In this document: piece by piece, positions 31,626-42,453 of the stretch
Layout: each line of letters starts with the position of its first letter
Position numbering within the stretch: the first letter of the stretch is position 1
DNA from: Adineta vaga
Taxonomy: Eukaryota > Rotifera
Length of the DNA: 64,000 nt
NCBI GenBank assembly: GCA_021613535.1
Contig: CP075495.1
Location: 15,624,001-15,688,000 of the forward strand
Reading direction: 5' to 3'
The notes under the pieces: model-generated
The model's database searches: none
Told to the model about the DNA's origin: nothing
What the model saw: only the letters and a program-made list of their open reading frames with translations
Translations under genes and position numbers: made by a program

Positions 31626-33906
31626 TTAAAAAACAATTTCAATATTTCGATTCATTTCAAAAAAATCAATAAAACGTTCATTACCATCGGTAACAATTCG
31701 ATTATTCGAAAGATCAAGTTTCATTAATGTCTAAAATGATGAATTAGAAAAAGAAAAAGATAAAAAATTAAATTTACATTATTATCTCGTAAATCATTGA
31801 TAAGATGCATTGCTCCATGTATTGTTATATAATTATCTTTGAGAATAAGTGTTGTTAAAACCTTTAACAAAAAAAGATTTTCATTGAATAATTAAATATA
31901 AACAATTTTCATACTTTATTTTCAGCAAGCATATAAATTAAACATTCAATTCCTCGATCAGTTATTCCATTATTTGATAAATCAAGAAGAATTAATGTCT
32001 AATAGGAGAATTCTATCGAATACGAATATAAAGATAATCAACAAACTTGATTTTGTCGTAAAACATTGGAAAATATTTGAATTCCTTTTAAACTAAGATT
32101 TGTTTTTTCTAAATATAATTCATTTAATGTCTATTGAAAGAAAATATAGAAGAAAACAATTATATCTAAGATTTTACTTGATTTATTAGAAGAGCATTTG
32201 CAAGTTATTGAGCTCCTTGAAAATTTATGGAATTTATTCCAAGATGAAGTTTATTTAATGTCTAAATTAATTTTTAAAAAAAAGAAAATTATTGAAAAGA
32301 AATACAAATTTTTGACTTGATTTTGTATTAAAACATTTGCTAAATATTGTGCACCTTCAATACCAATTGAATTATCTTCAAGATAAAGTGTTATTAAGAT
32401 CTATTTATATAAATTTTAATAAAAATTAAAAAAAAAGAATTATCTATCTACTTGATTTTTGATTAAAACATTAGAAATATAAAATATTCCTTGATCCATT
32501 ATTTGATTATGTTTTAATTGAAGATTTAAAAGTGTCTAAGAATAAAACTAAATATTATAATTATAAATTCATTTGTTATATACTTGATTTTTCATTAAAC
32601 CTATTGAAATATATTGAATTCCTTTTATACCAATACGATTAGAATTAAGATTTAATGATTTTAATCCCTAAATTAATATTAATTTTATTAAAATAATTTA
32701 ACAAAAGGAATATAAAACTTTATTTCTTAAGAGAAAATTTCCAATGACTTTTGCTCCTTCAACACCAATATCATTGAATGAAAGATCAAGTGACGTTAAT
32801 GTCTATATCGATAGAAAATTAAAAGAAAATAAATTAATTAAAAATTCTTTTTACTTGATTATATTGTAAAATATTATTAAAATATTCAATTCCTTGATCA
32901 TTTATTTGATTATTTTCTAATTCAAGTATTTCAATTGTCTTAAATAAACGAAAATAGAAATGAAAATATAATTATTAATATTACTTGATTATTAAGAAGA
33001 TAATTTGATAAATATTGTGCTCCTTCTATTCCTAATTTATTAATTCCAAGATTTAATTTAATCAATGTCTATATGAGAGAAATAAATAAAAATAAATAAT
33101 TCAAATAGAAAAAATCCTTTTACTTTATTCTTCTCTAAAGCTTTAACTAAATATTGAATATGTTTTGAACCAATTTGATTCAATCGAAATTGAAGTATTT
33201 GAAGTATCTTTAAAAAATAAATTATATTAAAATAAAAAACAATTTAAATCATTGATTTACTTTATTTGTTTCTAAAGAATTACTTAAATATTTAATTCCA
33301 TCAAGATCAATTGTATTTCCTTCAATATACAATTCCGTTAGAATCTATTGAAAGAAAAATGTATTGAATAGAAACAAGATAAAATAAATAACTTGATTTA
33401 ATGAAAGAACATTTGCAAGATATTGAAATCCTTGAGAAGTTATTTTATTCCATGAAAGATCAAGTATTCTAAGTGACTGAGAAAGGAATTCATTAAGAAT
33501 GAAAAAAAAATATTTACTTTATTATTTAATAATACATTGAAGAAATTCTTTTCATTGATTTCAATATGATCGATTTTTAATTTTGTTAATATCTTCATAA
33601 TTTTAATTAAAATAGAAAAGAAAATTTGAAAAATCTTACGTGATTTTCTTGTAAAATATTTTCAAGATGTTTAATATTTTTTAATGAAATTTTATTTGGA
33701 GTTAAATGAAATGTTTTCAATGTCTATTAGAACGATTTTATTCTAATATTAATAATAATCAAAAAGTCTATTCTAACCTGATATCGATTATATGAATTAA
33801 TAATTGAATTGAGTTGTAAACAAACATTTCGACATGATAAAACAATTGTTAGATCATCAAGATAATCAAGAATTCGATAGATTAATTCAGCAGGTAATTT
33901 ATTCAT
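31626..33906 (-). CDS. F-box/LRR protein, 17 exons with one repeat per exon, one nonsense codon
   Basis: Exon 1 (33906-33778) encodes an F-box (LPAELIYRILDYLDDLTIVL), the Skp1-binding part of SCF ubiquitin ligases. Fifteen LRR exons follow: 33723-33640, 33592-33518 (75 nt), 33476-33393, 33344-33261, 33207-33124, 33068-32985, 32938-32855, 32802-32719, 32667-32584, 32535-32452, 32400-32317, 32261-32178, 32130-32047, 31998-31915 and 31861-31778. The last exon is 31730-31626. All but the first, third and last are exactly 84 nt. Each is one 28-aa ribonuclease-inhibitor-type repeat in phase 0, with introns of 41-55 nt. The full frame is 494 aa. Exon 13 (32261-32178) has an in-frame TAA at 32207-32205 where its sister repeats have TAT. 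Since all exons are phase 0, skipping exon 13 keeps the frame. Confidence 0.88.
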
Positions 33907-34054
33907 TCTTGATGAATATTTCGTTTGAATTTGTAAATATTTGTGTCAACATAACGAATTAGCGACATCTCTTTTCTTTTTTTAAGATTTGTTTTTTTGA
34001 AGAGAATAATTAAGTATAATGTACATTTCATTTTCATCGTTAATTCGTTCAGAA

Positions 34055-34259
34055 ATGGGTCAAAAACGAAAATGTTTATTTAGTAAAAAAGTTCGATCAA
34101 ATGATAATAAACCAACAACAAGAACTATAAAAGAAAGAAGTTCAATATGATTGTATTCATCAAGATTCAACTCGACGAGCACAAGGAAAAATTACGGAAA
34201 TTTTAACTGAAGCTAAAGTAATTGAAAAAATTTTCGATATTGATCAATCGAGATTATAG
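34055..34259 (+). pseudogene. Short basic protein, frameshifted
   Basis: Starts MGQKRKCLFSKKVRSNDNKP and runs into TGA at 34149. A one-base shift just before continues as a plausible helix-rich segment (TRRAQGKITEILTEAKVIEK) to TAG at 34257-34259. No splice sites bridge the two. It lies 148 bp from the divergent F-box gene. Family unknown. Confidence 0.4.
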
Positions 34260-34761
34260 GTTATTGAGTACATTTTTTATTTATTGAATAAATATCAATT
34301 CAGTCTTGCGACTTTCTATATTGATAAATTGCGTTTAATACAGATTGATTAAAAAGGATGAGAAGAAATCTGATCCTATACTCATTCTTTCATTTAGTAA
34401 TACTGTTTTCGTTAGTTTCTAATAAAACAATTTCTTTTACTCGAAACAGAAAAAGAAATTGATCAATTTTATTAAACGTCTTGTAATAAAAGAAGTTAGA
34501 TGACTTATGTTGAGATTTTTTGATTCATTATTAAACTATTTTTGTTTTTGTATGCACACATGTCTTATTGAAAAGGTTTTGTTAAATATAAATAAATAGA
34601 GACAATAATCATCGGTTGAAAGAATATTTACAAAATAATTCAGAGTAAATATCATAAATGTAAAAAAAATCTGAATAGGATTAGAAGAAAAGAAAATACT
34701 TGAAGATTATTTGAATATAAGAGATAAGAAAAGAAACGAGTTGATAGCGAATTGATAAAAG
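34260..34761. other. Intergenic upstream of the GH32 gene
   Basis: AT-rich sequence without genes or repeats. It should hold the GH32 promoter. Confidence 0.4.
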
Positions 34762-36744
34762 ATGAAAATAAAATCTCAGATCTCAATTCTTTTTTATTTA
34801 ATAAATCTTAATTTAATATTATCAAAAGATATTGAAGATCTTTCAAAATTTAATTTAACAAATTTTGAAGATAATTCATTATTTACACGATGGCGACCCA
34901 TCTATCATATCTCATCTCCAAATTCTTGGATGAATGATCCATGTGCACCTTATTATAATCGAAAAACAAAAACTTATCATTTATATTATCAAGTTCAACC
35001 TCGTCATATTCAATGGGGAAATATTTCATGGGGTCATGTTAAATCCAAAGATATGATCTTTTGGGAAGATGTCATTTCATGGGAAAAGGAAAATTATGTT
35101 AGTCTTATTCCAGGTAAAGGAAATAATGAAAGTATTCAAGGTGTTTTTACTGGTTCTGCATTACCTATTTCACCAACTGGTGATGAAACAAATGGAATTG
35201 TTACAATTATTTATACAAGTGTCAAATATTTACCAGTTGGTTGGAATGTTCCTTATAAGAAAGGAAGTGAAACACAATCCTTAGCAATTTCATATGATGA
35301 TGGAATTACATTTGAACATTATGGAAATAATCCAATTATTATTTCTCCACCTGATGGATGGAATATAACTGGATGGAGAGATCCAAAATTTGAAAAATGG
35401 AAAGAAATGGATTTATTTCTCTATGGTTCAAATCAAAATAATTATTATATGACCATTTCATCAGGAATTCGTGGAATTGGTCCAAGATTATTACTTTATC
35501 AATCATCATCATCAAATAATTTAACACATTGGAAATATTTAGGTCCAATTTTATCTGTTCCTGGTAATTATACATTAAATAAAGAATGGTCAGGATCATT
35601 AGGATATAATTTTGAAGTATCAAATAGTTTTTCTCTTCGTGAAAAGATTGAAGATGGTGGAGATAATCAAACTATTCATATATTTACATCAATTGGAACA
35701 GAAGGTGGAAATACAAGTTTACATCAATCACCACAATGGTCAATTTGGATTGAAGGAATTTTAAGCAAAGAAAAGAATAATAATATAAAAATGGATATTA
35801 TTGCAAATGGTGTAACAGATTGGGGTGATGCATATGCTTTTAATTCATTTTATGATTCAATTTATGATCGAAGAATATTTTATGGATGGATTAAAGAAAA
35901 TCATGAAAATTATGGAGAAAGATCTTTTGGTTATAATGGTCAATTAACAATTCCACGAGAAGTTTTTGTTCAAGTTATTCCAAATATTATTAATATTAAT
36001 AATTCTTTATCTCAACAAGGTCCTTGGACAATAACATCAAATCCAAATGGAACGAATACATTTAAAACATTAGGTATTCGACCAATTAATGAAATTATTA
36101 AATTAAGAGAAAATTCTCAATTTATTCATCGAATTTCACAAAAATTCAATCGAAGAATTGATTATTTAAGTTTAAATATTTCTTCATTAAATTTTGAATT
36201 AAAAGTAAATATAAATATTTCATTAAATTCCACTGCAGGATTTATTTTTCGACGTTCATCAAATGGATTAGAATATACAACACTTTATTATGATCCATTC
36301 AATGAATATTTAATTCTTAATCGAACATATTCATCATTAATAAAACAATTTCAAAATCATACAATCTATGCAAAACATATTTTACTTACAAAACAACTTT
36401 CTTCTAATCTTTTTGAGAAAGAACTTTTATCTTTACAAATCTTTGTTGATAATTCTCTTATTGAAATTTATGCAAATAATCGAACAGTTATTTCTACACA
36501 TATTTATCCATCTTTATTAGATTCACTTCATTTGGGATATTTTGTTGGTGAAACAAATGGAGTCGTAGAATTTAGTGACATTTCAATATGGTCAAATTTA
36601 CAAAATATATTTCCATTAAGACCATTGAATACATCGATGGATTTAGTCGCTCTAACAAACAACATGACAATAATGTTATCAAATTTCTATTTTTTTACTT
36701 TATGTTTTTGTGTTATGTTTATTTTAGAAATGATTTACCCTTAA
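34762..36744 (+). CDS. Glycoside hydrolase family 32 (fructan/sucrose hydrolase-like), membrane-attached
   Basis: Intronless, 660 aa, signal peptide at residues 1-21. The GH32 five-blade propeller has nucleophile D59 in WMNDPCAP, the transition-state RDP at about 206-208 (GWRDPK) and the probable acid/base E285 in NFEVSNSF. The C-terminal beta-sandwich includes LQIFVDNSLIEIYANN. A hydrophobic tail (SNFYFFTLCFCVMFILEMIY) suggests membrane or GPI attachment. It would hydrolyse or transfer beta-fructosyl residues of sucrose, inulin or levan outside the cell. NFEVSN rather than ECPD resembles fungal sequences. GH32 is rare in animals, so acquisition from fungi or bacteria is likely. Many N-glycosylation sites and host-like codon use suggest it is settled. 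Confidence 0.9.
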   Translation: MKIKSQISILFYLINLNLILSKDIEDLSKFNLTNFEDNSLFTRWRPIYHISSPNSWMNDPCAPYYNRKTKTYHLYYQVQPRHIQWGNISWGHVKSKDMIFWEDVISWEKENYVSLIPGKGNNESIQGVFTGSALPISPTGDETNGIVTIIYTSVKYLPVGWNVPYKKGSETQSLAISYDDGITFEHYGNNPIIISPPDGWNITGWRDPKFEKWKEMDLFLYGSNQNNYYMTISSGIRGIGPRLLLYQSSSSNNLTHWKYLGPILSVPGNYTLNKEWSGSLGYNFEVSNSFSLREKIEDGGDNQTIHIFTSIGTEGGNTSLHQSPQWSIWIEGILSKEKNNNIKMDIIANGVTDWGDAYAFNSFYDSIYDRRIFYGWIKENHENYGERSFGYNGQLTIPREVFVQVIPNIININNSLSQQGPWTITSNPNGTNTFKTLGIRPINEIIKLRENSQFIHRISQKFNRRIDYLSLNISSLNFELKVNINISLNSTAGFIFRRSSNGLEYTTLYYDPFNEYLILNRTYSSLIKQFQNHTIYAKHILLTKQLSSNLFEKELLSLQIFVDNSLIEIYANNRTVISTHIYPSLLDSLHLGYFVGETNGVVEFSDISIWSNLQNIFPLRPLNTSMDLVALTNNMTIMLSNFYFFTLCFCVMFILEMIYP

Positions 36745-37205
36745 ATACAGAATGAGAGCCCTTCACTACGCTTCTCCTTACAGCTCATCCTGAAGAAAAC
36801 TAAAAATGATGGTCGTAGTAATCGCTTAAGATAAAATCAGTCGTTCTTATTCTTACTCTCGTAAGACTGATCATGATTCTTTATAATAGTCACAAACATC
36901 TAAATCAACTGAACTTAGTAAAATTGCATTGTTTCACTTAAGATCAGTTGAATTGAGAGCTGTGAAACAATAGTGATTATCTGGTCGTATAAAACATTTA
37001 ATAGAAAGCACATCGTTTTTTTGCGAAGCAGAAAATATGAATAATGAAATTCTCTTGGTTATTTAAAAAAAAAGAGATAGTTAAAAACAAAATTGGATTG
37101 AACAAAACGTTATTACTAACAAATTATAGTTCTTTATCCTGAACATATTCATTTTCTAATGTCTATTATTCAACTAATGACACAGAATAATGGCTCCTCT
37201 CCTTA
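36745..37205. other. Intergenic with a possible pseudoknot
   Basis: Contains interleaved complementary segments at 36906-36918/36938-36950 (11 of 13) and 36929-36937/36962-36970 (9 of 9), the order expected of an H-type pseudoknot. No gene supported. Confidence 0.35.
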
Positions 37206-37970
37206 GAGATATTGAGAAAGTATGAATGATCCGAAACGAACATTAGCAGCGTTGAAACTGAGTACACCTAAACAGTCGGTCTGTTGATCTCCATTATGCG
37301 CAAATACTTTTAGATATTGTCCATGAACTTCGTGTGTATCAGAATGTTCAAACTCATTACGTGCAATAGAACTTGCAAAAACAAGAAAACTTGATAGTTC
37401 ATTTGAAGCACATGAACTGTATATCCAAATGTGATCATTATTACGAAACAATGTTCTGTTTCTCTCCGCTTTCTCGAACCATTTGCCAGAATAACAACAA
37501 TCACTTCCAATTTCTAATATATTCCGAATATTTCCATTTACTTGATGCCATAAATTTAATATATTTTCGAGGGTGATATAACCATCATTGAAACACCAAT
37601 CACCATGACCTGTTAATAAATTGCTGTGTAACTTCCAAAAATGTTATTTACGTGATCGAATAGATCTTTAATACAATTGAGAATATCCTGACGTGAAGAA
37701 CCAATTTCTCCTCCAGCATCAATCACACCTTGAATAATCGAGAAAAACATGATACAAGCGTAGTTTCTTTCCTCATTAATGTTTTCTTTTACCTAAAATT
37801 TCATATTTTCGAAATTTTCTACATCGTCGTATAAGTTGAATTTCTTCGCTTGTATACATATCGCGTCCACCATTAAATTCACTTCTGATTGCCATCGGTG
37901 GATCATTTTTTGATTTTGCACTACCTGTTTACAGTTTACCGTTGGAACCAATGAGCAAAATATGATGCGG
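37206..37970 (-). pseudogene. Caspase-like (peptidase C14-type) gene remnant
   Basis: In the main frame TGHGDWCFNDGY is followed about 30 residues later by GSDCCYSGKWFE. This matches the catalytic His (GHG) and Cys (D-C-x-SG) pair of caspase and metacaspase folds. The frame then runs open to a stop at 37203. Upstream, coding segments in another frame (DPPMAIRSEFNGGRDMYTSE and ACIMFFSIIQGVIDAGGEIG) are interrupted by stops and a frame change just before the GHG motif. No intact start exists. It is probably a decayed gene; the enzyme class is a motif-based guess. Confidence 0.5.
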
Positions 37971-38665
37971 TTTTGTTATTGACATAAGTGGATAGCAATC
38001 AGAAAATTCTTGAGATTAGATCTAAACTTTTAGTCAGAATAAATGTTCGTGTACATCGATTTGTCCTTTTCACATAGTATAAGATCAGCGAGAAACTTGA
38101 TTTATTTATGATAACAATGACTTAGAATATAGTAAGAGTTATCAGCTCAAAAAGATTCTTGGAGGTGTGGGTAAGTGTTTGGATATGAATATCTGAGATC
38201 TGCATGGGTGATTAGTTGACTATTGTTTTCTCCCTTTACTTACACACACGCTCTCAAAATCTACTTATACACTTCTCTAATCTTCCGGTCAATGACGATT
38301 CTCTGTTAAGAAAAGTCGCGAATTTATATAAATATTTGACATGTTGACGTGCCGTGGCAATACTTTATCGCATCTTGGAAAGAATTTATACATGAATCAT
38401 TTAATCCTTAAATGAATAAAGCAATGAAAATTCCAAATAAAAAGAAACGTAAAAAAACAATGTTAAGAGCCATGAAAAGTTCGAACGTCTGAATATGTTT
38501 TAAATCTTTGAAGGTGAGATTAAAAGTAATACGTTTGCTTTCTCACACTCACACGGTGCATGTCTTACAAATAATTTTTAATGAAAAAGATCATTTCTAT
38601 TTAATAAAAGACAAACTATTACAACTGAAATCAAATATCAAAAGTAAATAAAAAAATGTATTTTG
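37971..38665. other. Intergenic, diverged GT/AC-rich hairpin
   Basis: GGAGGTGTGGGTAAGTG (38161) and TTACTTACACACACGCTCTC (38238) form a loose version of the TGTGGG-type hairpin. No gene supported. Confidence 0.35.
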
Positions 38666-39583
38666 TTAATCTGTTTGAACTGGAATTGGATTTGATAAAT
38701 TATAAACTTTTGCTCCTTCAGAATAATCTTTGCCTGGAATACGTTCGACATCAGGTGGAAATTTGTTTCGTTTATCAGTATAATAAGCTTGTCGAAAATC
38801 TCCATCAGATTCTGTATTAAATGTAACATAATAAGCACGTCGTGAACGATTAGAATTATTTTTTCCTGATCGATGTGGTAATAAAGAACCAAAGAATAAA
38901 ATCGAACCCGATTCAAGTTCAATTGCTTCCCATTTCTTTTCTTTTTCCCATTTTTCAACTAATGATGTTTCTAATTCTCCACCTGGATGTGGTAACATTC
39001 CAGATTTATGTTCACCACGAACAATTTCAAGACAACCATTTTCTTTATCACATTTATCAGCAGCAATTAAAGCAGTAACATGAAGACGTTGATTAAATGT
39101 TGTATAAGCAGGTGCATCTTGATGTGCATTAAATCCTGCACCACCAGCTAGTTTAAAATTGACTTTTTCTTTAAATAAAACAGCTCGTTCTCCTAATAAT
39201 TCAGAAATAGCATCTGTAATTTTACCACGAATCAGCTGATCAAGTTCAGGAAAGTATTCTAAGAAATTTTCTGTTCGACATAATAAACGTTTACCTCCAG
39301 TTATTTCATAATATTGCATCCATTTACCAGCAGTTTCAGGTAATGCTAAGATTTTATCAGCATATTCAATAATTTGTTTCTTTTCAATTGATGATAATAA
39401 ATCTTTTGTAATAAGAAAACCATCTTCATCAAATTGTTTTTTAGATTTTTCATCAAAAATTCGAGGTTTTCCTGTTATTGATGACAGACTATTCACTGAT
39501 TGTTCTTCTTCATTAATTCTTTTTTGTTTTTGATCATTTCCATTTTTATTAATAATCGTATTATCAATGTCATTAATCGTCAT
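38666..39583 (-). CDS. Phytanoyl-CoA dioxygenase (PhyH) family protein
   Basis: Intronless, 305 aa. It is an Fe(II)/2-oxoglutarate-dependent oxygenase: H154-x-D156 in FNAHQDAPAY, distal H237 in LLPHRSGKN, and Arg residues just after that can bind 2-oxoglutarate (R246-R249). The core (residues 45-300) covers the whole PhyH domain. The first 40 residues are hydrophilic, with no signal or peroxisomal N-terminal sequence. It ends VQTD, so there is no PTS1 signal. It resembles bacterial-type hydroxylases that act on small molecules as much as it does animal PHYH; the substrate is unknown. Confidence 0.85.
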   Translation of the reverse strand: MTINDIDNTIINKNGNDQKQKRINEEEQSVNSLSSITGKPRIFDEKSKKQFDEDGFLITKDLLSSIEKKQIIEYADKILALPETAGKWMQYYEITGGKRLLCRTENFLEYFPELDQLIRGKITDAISELLGERAVLFKEKVNFKLAGGAGFNAHQDAPAYTTFNQRLHVTALIAADKCDKENGCLEIVRGEHKSGMLPHPGGELETSLVEKWEKEKKWEAIELESGSILFFGSLLPHRSGKNNSNRSRRAYYVTFNTESDGDFRQAYYTDKRNKFPPDVERIPGKDYSEGAKVYNLSNPIPVQTD

Positions 39584-40235
39584 CTTGAAGAATTATTTCT
39601 TTGATCTTTTATTGTTAATTATAAAATAATACCTGAAGTCTCTCTCGAAATTATAGGCGGGTTGAATGTATCTAAAAGCAAGGATAAACAAATGTTATAA
39701 TGATTGAAGGTAGAATAAACGAGTCATATATATTTATTCATAGAATGAAAGCAATCAAGGAGAACAATAGAAGGAAATGAAGCGAATATATTGAAAAGAA
39801 TGTGTATGAGAAGGACGGTCTAAAAGTACGGTATAGTATTGACATATAATATGAAGACACTCTTTTTATCTATAGTTGCGAATATCTATCTACGCCCATA
39901 TTATATTTATTGTATTGTTTTATTATTTTGATACAATAAACAATAGTTTGTGATTGTGAAAAAATTATCATTTTTTCATTCAAATCTTTTTATCATATGT
40001 TTAGTAGAAATATTTCTATTACTTCAATGATGATTATCTGTAAGAAGATTTTATAAAAGAATTTCTCATTATTAAAATTGATTGTTAAATGGCACTTAGA
40101 TTTGTCATATTTTGATAAAAGAGATTAATTCTTCAAAGTCAAAAAGATTTTCTGCAAGGTTAATCAATAAATAATTGTAGAAACAAGGTCTTTGAGCCCT
40201 GAAGATATTTATTCTATATTTTAAACTGTTGGATG
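39584..40235. other. Intergenic, no feature recognised
   Basis: AT-rich, stop-rich sequence between the PhyH gene start and the hAT MITE. Nothing supported. Confidence 0.4.
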
Positions 40236-40917
40236 CAGAGTGACCAGATGAAAAAGCTGAAAATCAGAAAAGTAAATTTTTGTTAGTGTTGTTATTCAAT
40301 GATATATTGAAATATTTTTCATTCATTTATGGTTTATTTGTACAATTTCGTATGAACAGAAAAGGTGACATTACAATGAATTTGTTGCTTAGCTAATATA
40401 AAATATAAAGAGAGAACTCTGGAAGTTCAACGTTTTCATAAAATGCAAAGATCCTTTGCAAAGCCAAACGACATGCATAATATCCTGGTAAAGAGACTGT
40501 ACCGAAGCAAAAAAAATTAAACAAAATATTAAGTCGATATACTTATTTATATTTTGTTATTGTTCGAATTTGCTCTGTCAAGTCTATTTGAGATAGAAAA
40601 CGTTTGTCAAATTATGTAAAGAGATAATTAACATTAAATTTCATTGGAAACTCAGAACCACCTATAGTTTTATATATATTCGATTACAATATTCTGACCA
40701 TATAAACGTCTTGTATTACTGAATATTGATATCACCTGAGAATGTGAGCAGGGAATACAAAATATATAACAGATGATTTCGTGTCTTTAATGAAATTGCA
40801 ACGTGAAAACAGCTAGTAACTGGGAGAAAACGGAGAAAAATGCTTCAATTGGAATCATTAAAAAGAGGTGTGAAAATCAGAAAGTTTTCCTACTTTCCAG
40901 AAGATCTGGCCACCCTG
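40236..40917. mobile_element. hAT-type MITE with 8-bp target duplication, 682 bp
   Basis: Left end CAGAGTGACCAGAT (40236-40249) and right end ATCTGGCCACCCTG (40904-40917) are inverted repeats matching at 12 of 14. Flanks GTTGGATG (40228-40235) and GCTGGATG (40918-40925) are an 8-bp target duplication with one change. CAGRGTGRCCAGAT is a typical hAT terminus. It encodes no transposase. The open frame 40803-41021 runs across its right end and is not a gene. Confidence 0.8.
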
Positions 40918-41225
40918 GCTGGATGTCGCCAAAAACTTTTCTCACCCAAATGAAGAATCTGGACGTTTTCCTACTGATCATTTATACTCATAGATCGTTA
41001 ATATATTTCAAAAATAATTGAAAGTTTCCTAAGAAAACATTTAATCTAAAAAAAAAGCAATCAATCTAAAAGCTATTTCATAGTTGCTTTGACATGATTG
41101 TTTTTCATTTTTGAGAAATGCTAATTTTTATAACGATTAATTCCATGTTCTCTCGAAGCAATTAGTCAGACTTTAAGGATTAATTCTAATCTAACCCTTT
41201 TTTTTTAATAAAAATAATAGAAATG
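40918..41225. other. Intergenic, no feature recognised
   Basis: AT-rich 3' flank of the GPCR gene. Nothing supported. Confidence 0.4.
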
Positions 41226-42164
41226 TTATTCTCGTATTGTTTGTTGATTTCGTTGAATTGGAATAATAATATTATTATTTCGTATTCGTTTAATAAATTT
41301 TCTTAATTCTGGTATTTGAAAAAGACAAATCCATGGAAGAAATAAACATACTAAATAAATAAGATTTAGTCCATAATTTGATTGAAATTCTGATGCAAAT
41401 GTTGATGAAATAGTTAATTGAATAATTGCAATAAAAGTACTTGGTAACCATGATGAAAAATATAAACATGATATTGCAAATAATTGTAATGTCATTCGTC
41501 TTTGTTTTGACCAAGATAGATTGTGATGATGAAGATATTTTTGATAAATAACTCGAATAATAAGTAAAAGATTTGCTAAAACAATAATTAATATTGGCAT
41601 TCCACTATTAATTGCCCAATCAATTGTTCCTAATGTTTTATTATATAAAAGATAACAATTAGCTCCACCACAAATATGTAATGTATAATTCCATTGTGTT
41701 CCATCACATGGATAAAATACAATTAAAATTAAATATAAAATTATTGGATAAATTAAAGAAAAACTTAATGGAATAAAATGAAATAAATATCGTTTAAATT
41801 GAATTCGTAATAAATGATTATAAAAGATTAAAATATGTCTTTGAATTGATATTATACTCATTAAAAATCCATTTATACCTGAAAGTGTATATTCAAAGAA
41901 AGTCCACCAAGTACAATAAGCAGATGTTGATGGAATAATATAACCAAAATAATAGAAATGAATTGACATTGGTAAATCACATGTTACTTGAATAAAATTA
42001 ATTAATAATAATACAAATAAAGATTGATTTTGAATATGACGTAAAAGATTACGATGTGTTACGAAAAATATTATTATTGAAAAAGAAAGAATTATTGAAG
42101 GAATTTGTAATATTAATAAAACAAAAAATCTGATTTTATTAAGAAAGGATTGGTCATTTTCCAT
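41226..42164 (-). CDS. Rhodopsin-like GPCR, single exon
   Basis: Intronless, 312 aa. Seven hydrophobic helices are clear: helix 1 FVLLILQIPSIILSFSII, helix 3 ending SIISIQRHILIF (QRH replaces DRY), a LIYPIILYLILIVF helix 4, MPILIIVLANLLLIIRVIY helix 5 and YFSSWLPSTFIAIIQ helix 6. Extracellular loop 2 has the Cys motif CGGANCYL, parallel to CGTPCFL in the receptor at 10739-11812, so the two belong to one subfamily. The C-tail is short and basic. Ligand unknown. Confidence 0.85.
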   Translation of the reverse strand: MENDQSFLNKIRFFVLLILQIPSIILSFSIIIFFVTHRNLLRHIQNQSLFVLLLINFIQVTCDLPMSIHFYYFGYIIPSTSAYCTWWTFFEYTLSGINGFLMSIISIQRHILIFYNHLLRIQFKRYLFHFIPLSFSLIYPIILYLILIVFYPCDGTQWNYTLHICGGANCYLLYNKTLGTIDWAINSGMPILIIVLANLLLIIRVIYQKYLHHHNLSWSKQRRMTLQLFAISCLYFSSWLPSTFIAIIQLTISSTFASEFQSNYGLNLIYLVCLFLPWICLFQIPELRKFIKRIRNNNIIIPIQRNQQTIRE

Positions 42165-42453
42165 TTTATTTATATCTTTATTTTGGAAATTTACATTTAC
42201 AAAATATGTTTCTATATTTGTTACTTTTTGTTATATTAATGAGAAGATTTATAATAAAAATAATTTAGAATTGTAAATATAAAAGTCAAATATTTATTAA
42301 AATCTTAAGATGACAAATTACTGACATTTTATAATAATCTTTAAGAATTGTTGTAATAAGTGTATGTTCTTCTGTCGTATTTAGTTTATAATGTTGAACA
42401 ATACGACAAAAAAAACAGATTAAATAAGTTATGTTTATTATAAATATTAATTG
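42165..42453. other. Intergenic, no feature recognised
   Basis: AT-rich spacer between the GPCR start and the NHL gene stop. Nothing supported. Confidence 0.4.

Noticed and set aside
31626-33906. CRISPR-like regularity (near-equal repeats and spacers)
   Set aside because: The period is an exon of 84 nt plus an intron of about 50 nt encoding LRRs; sequences are diverged and coding.
40803-41021. 72-aa open frame
   Set aside because: It crosses the right end of the hAT MITE and its target site and has no protein features.
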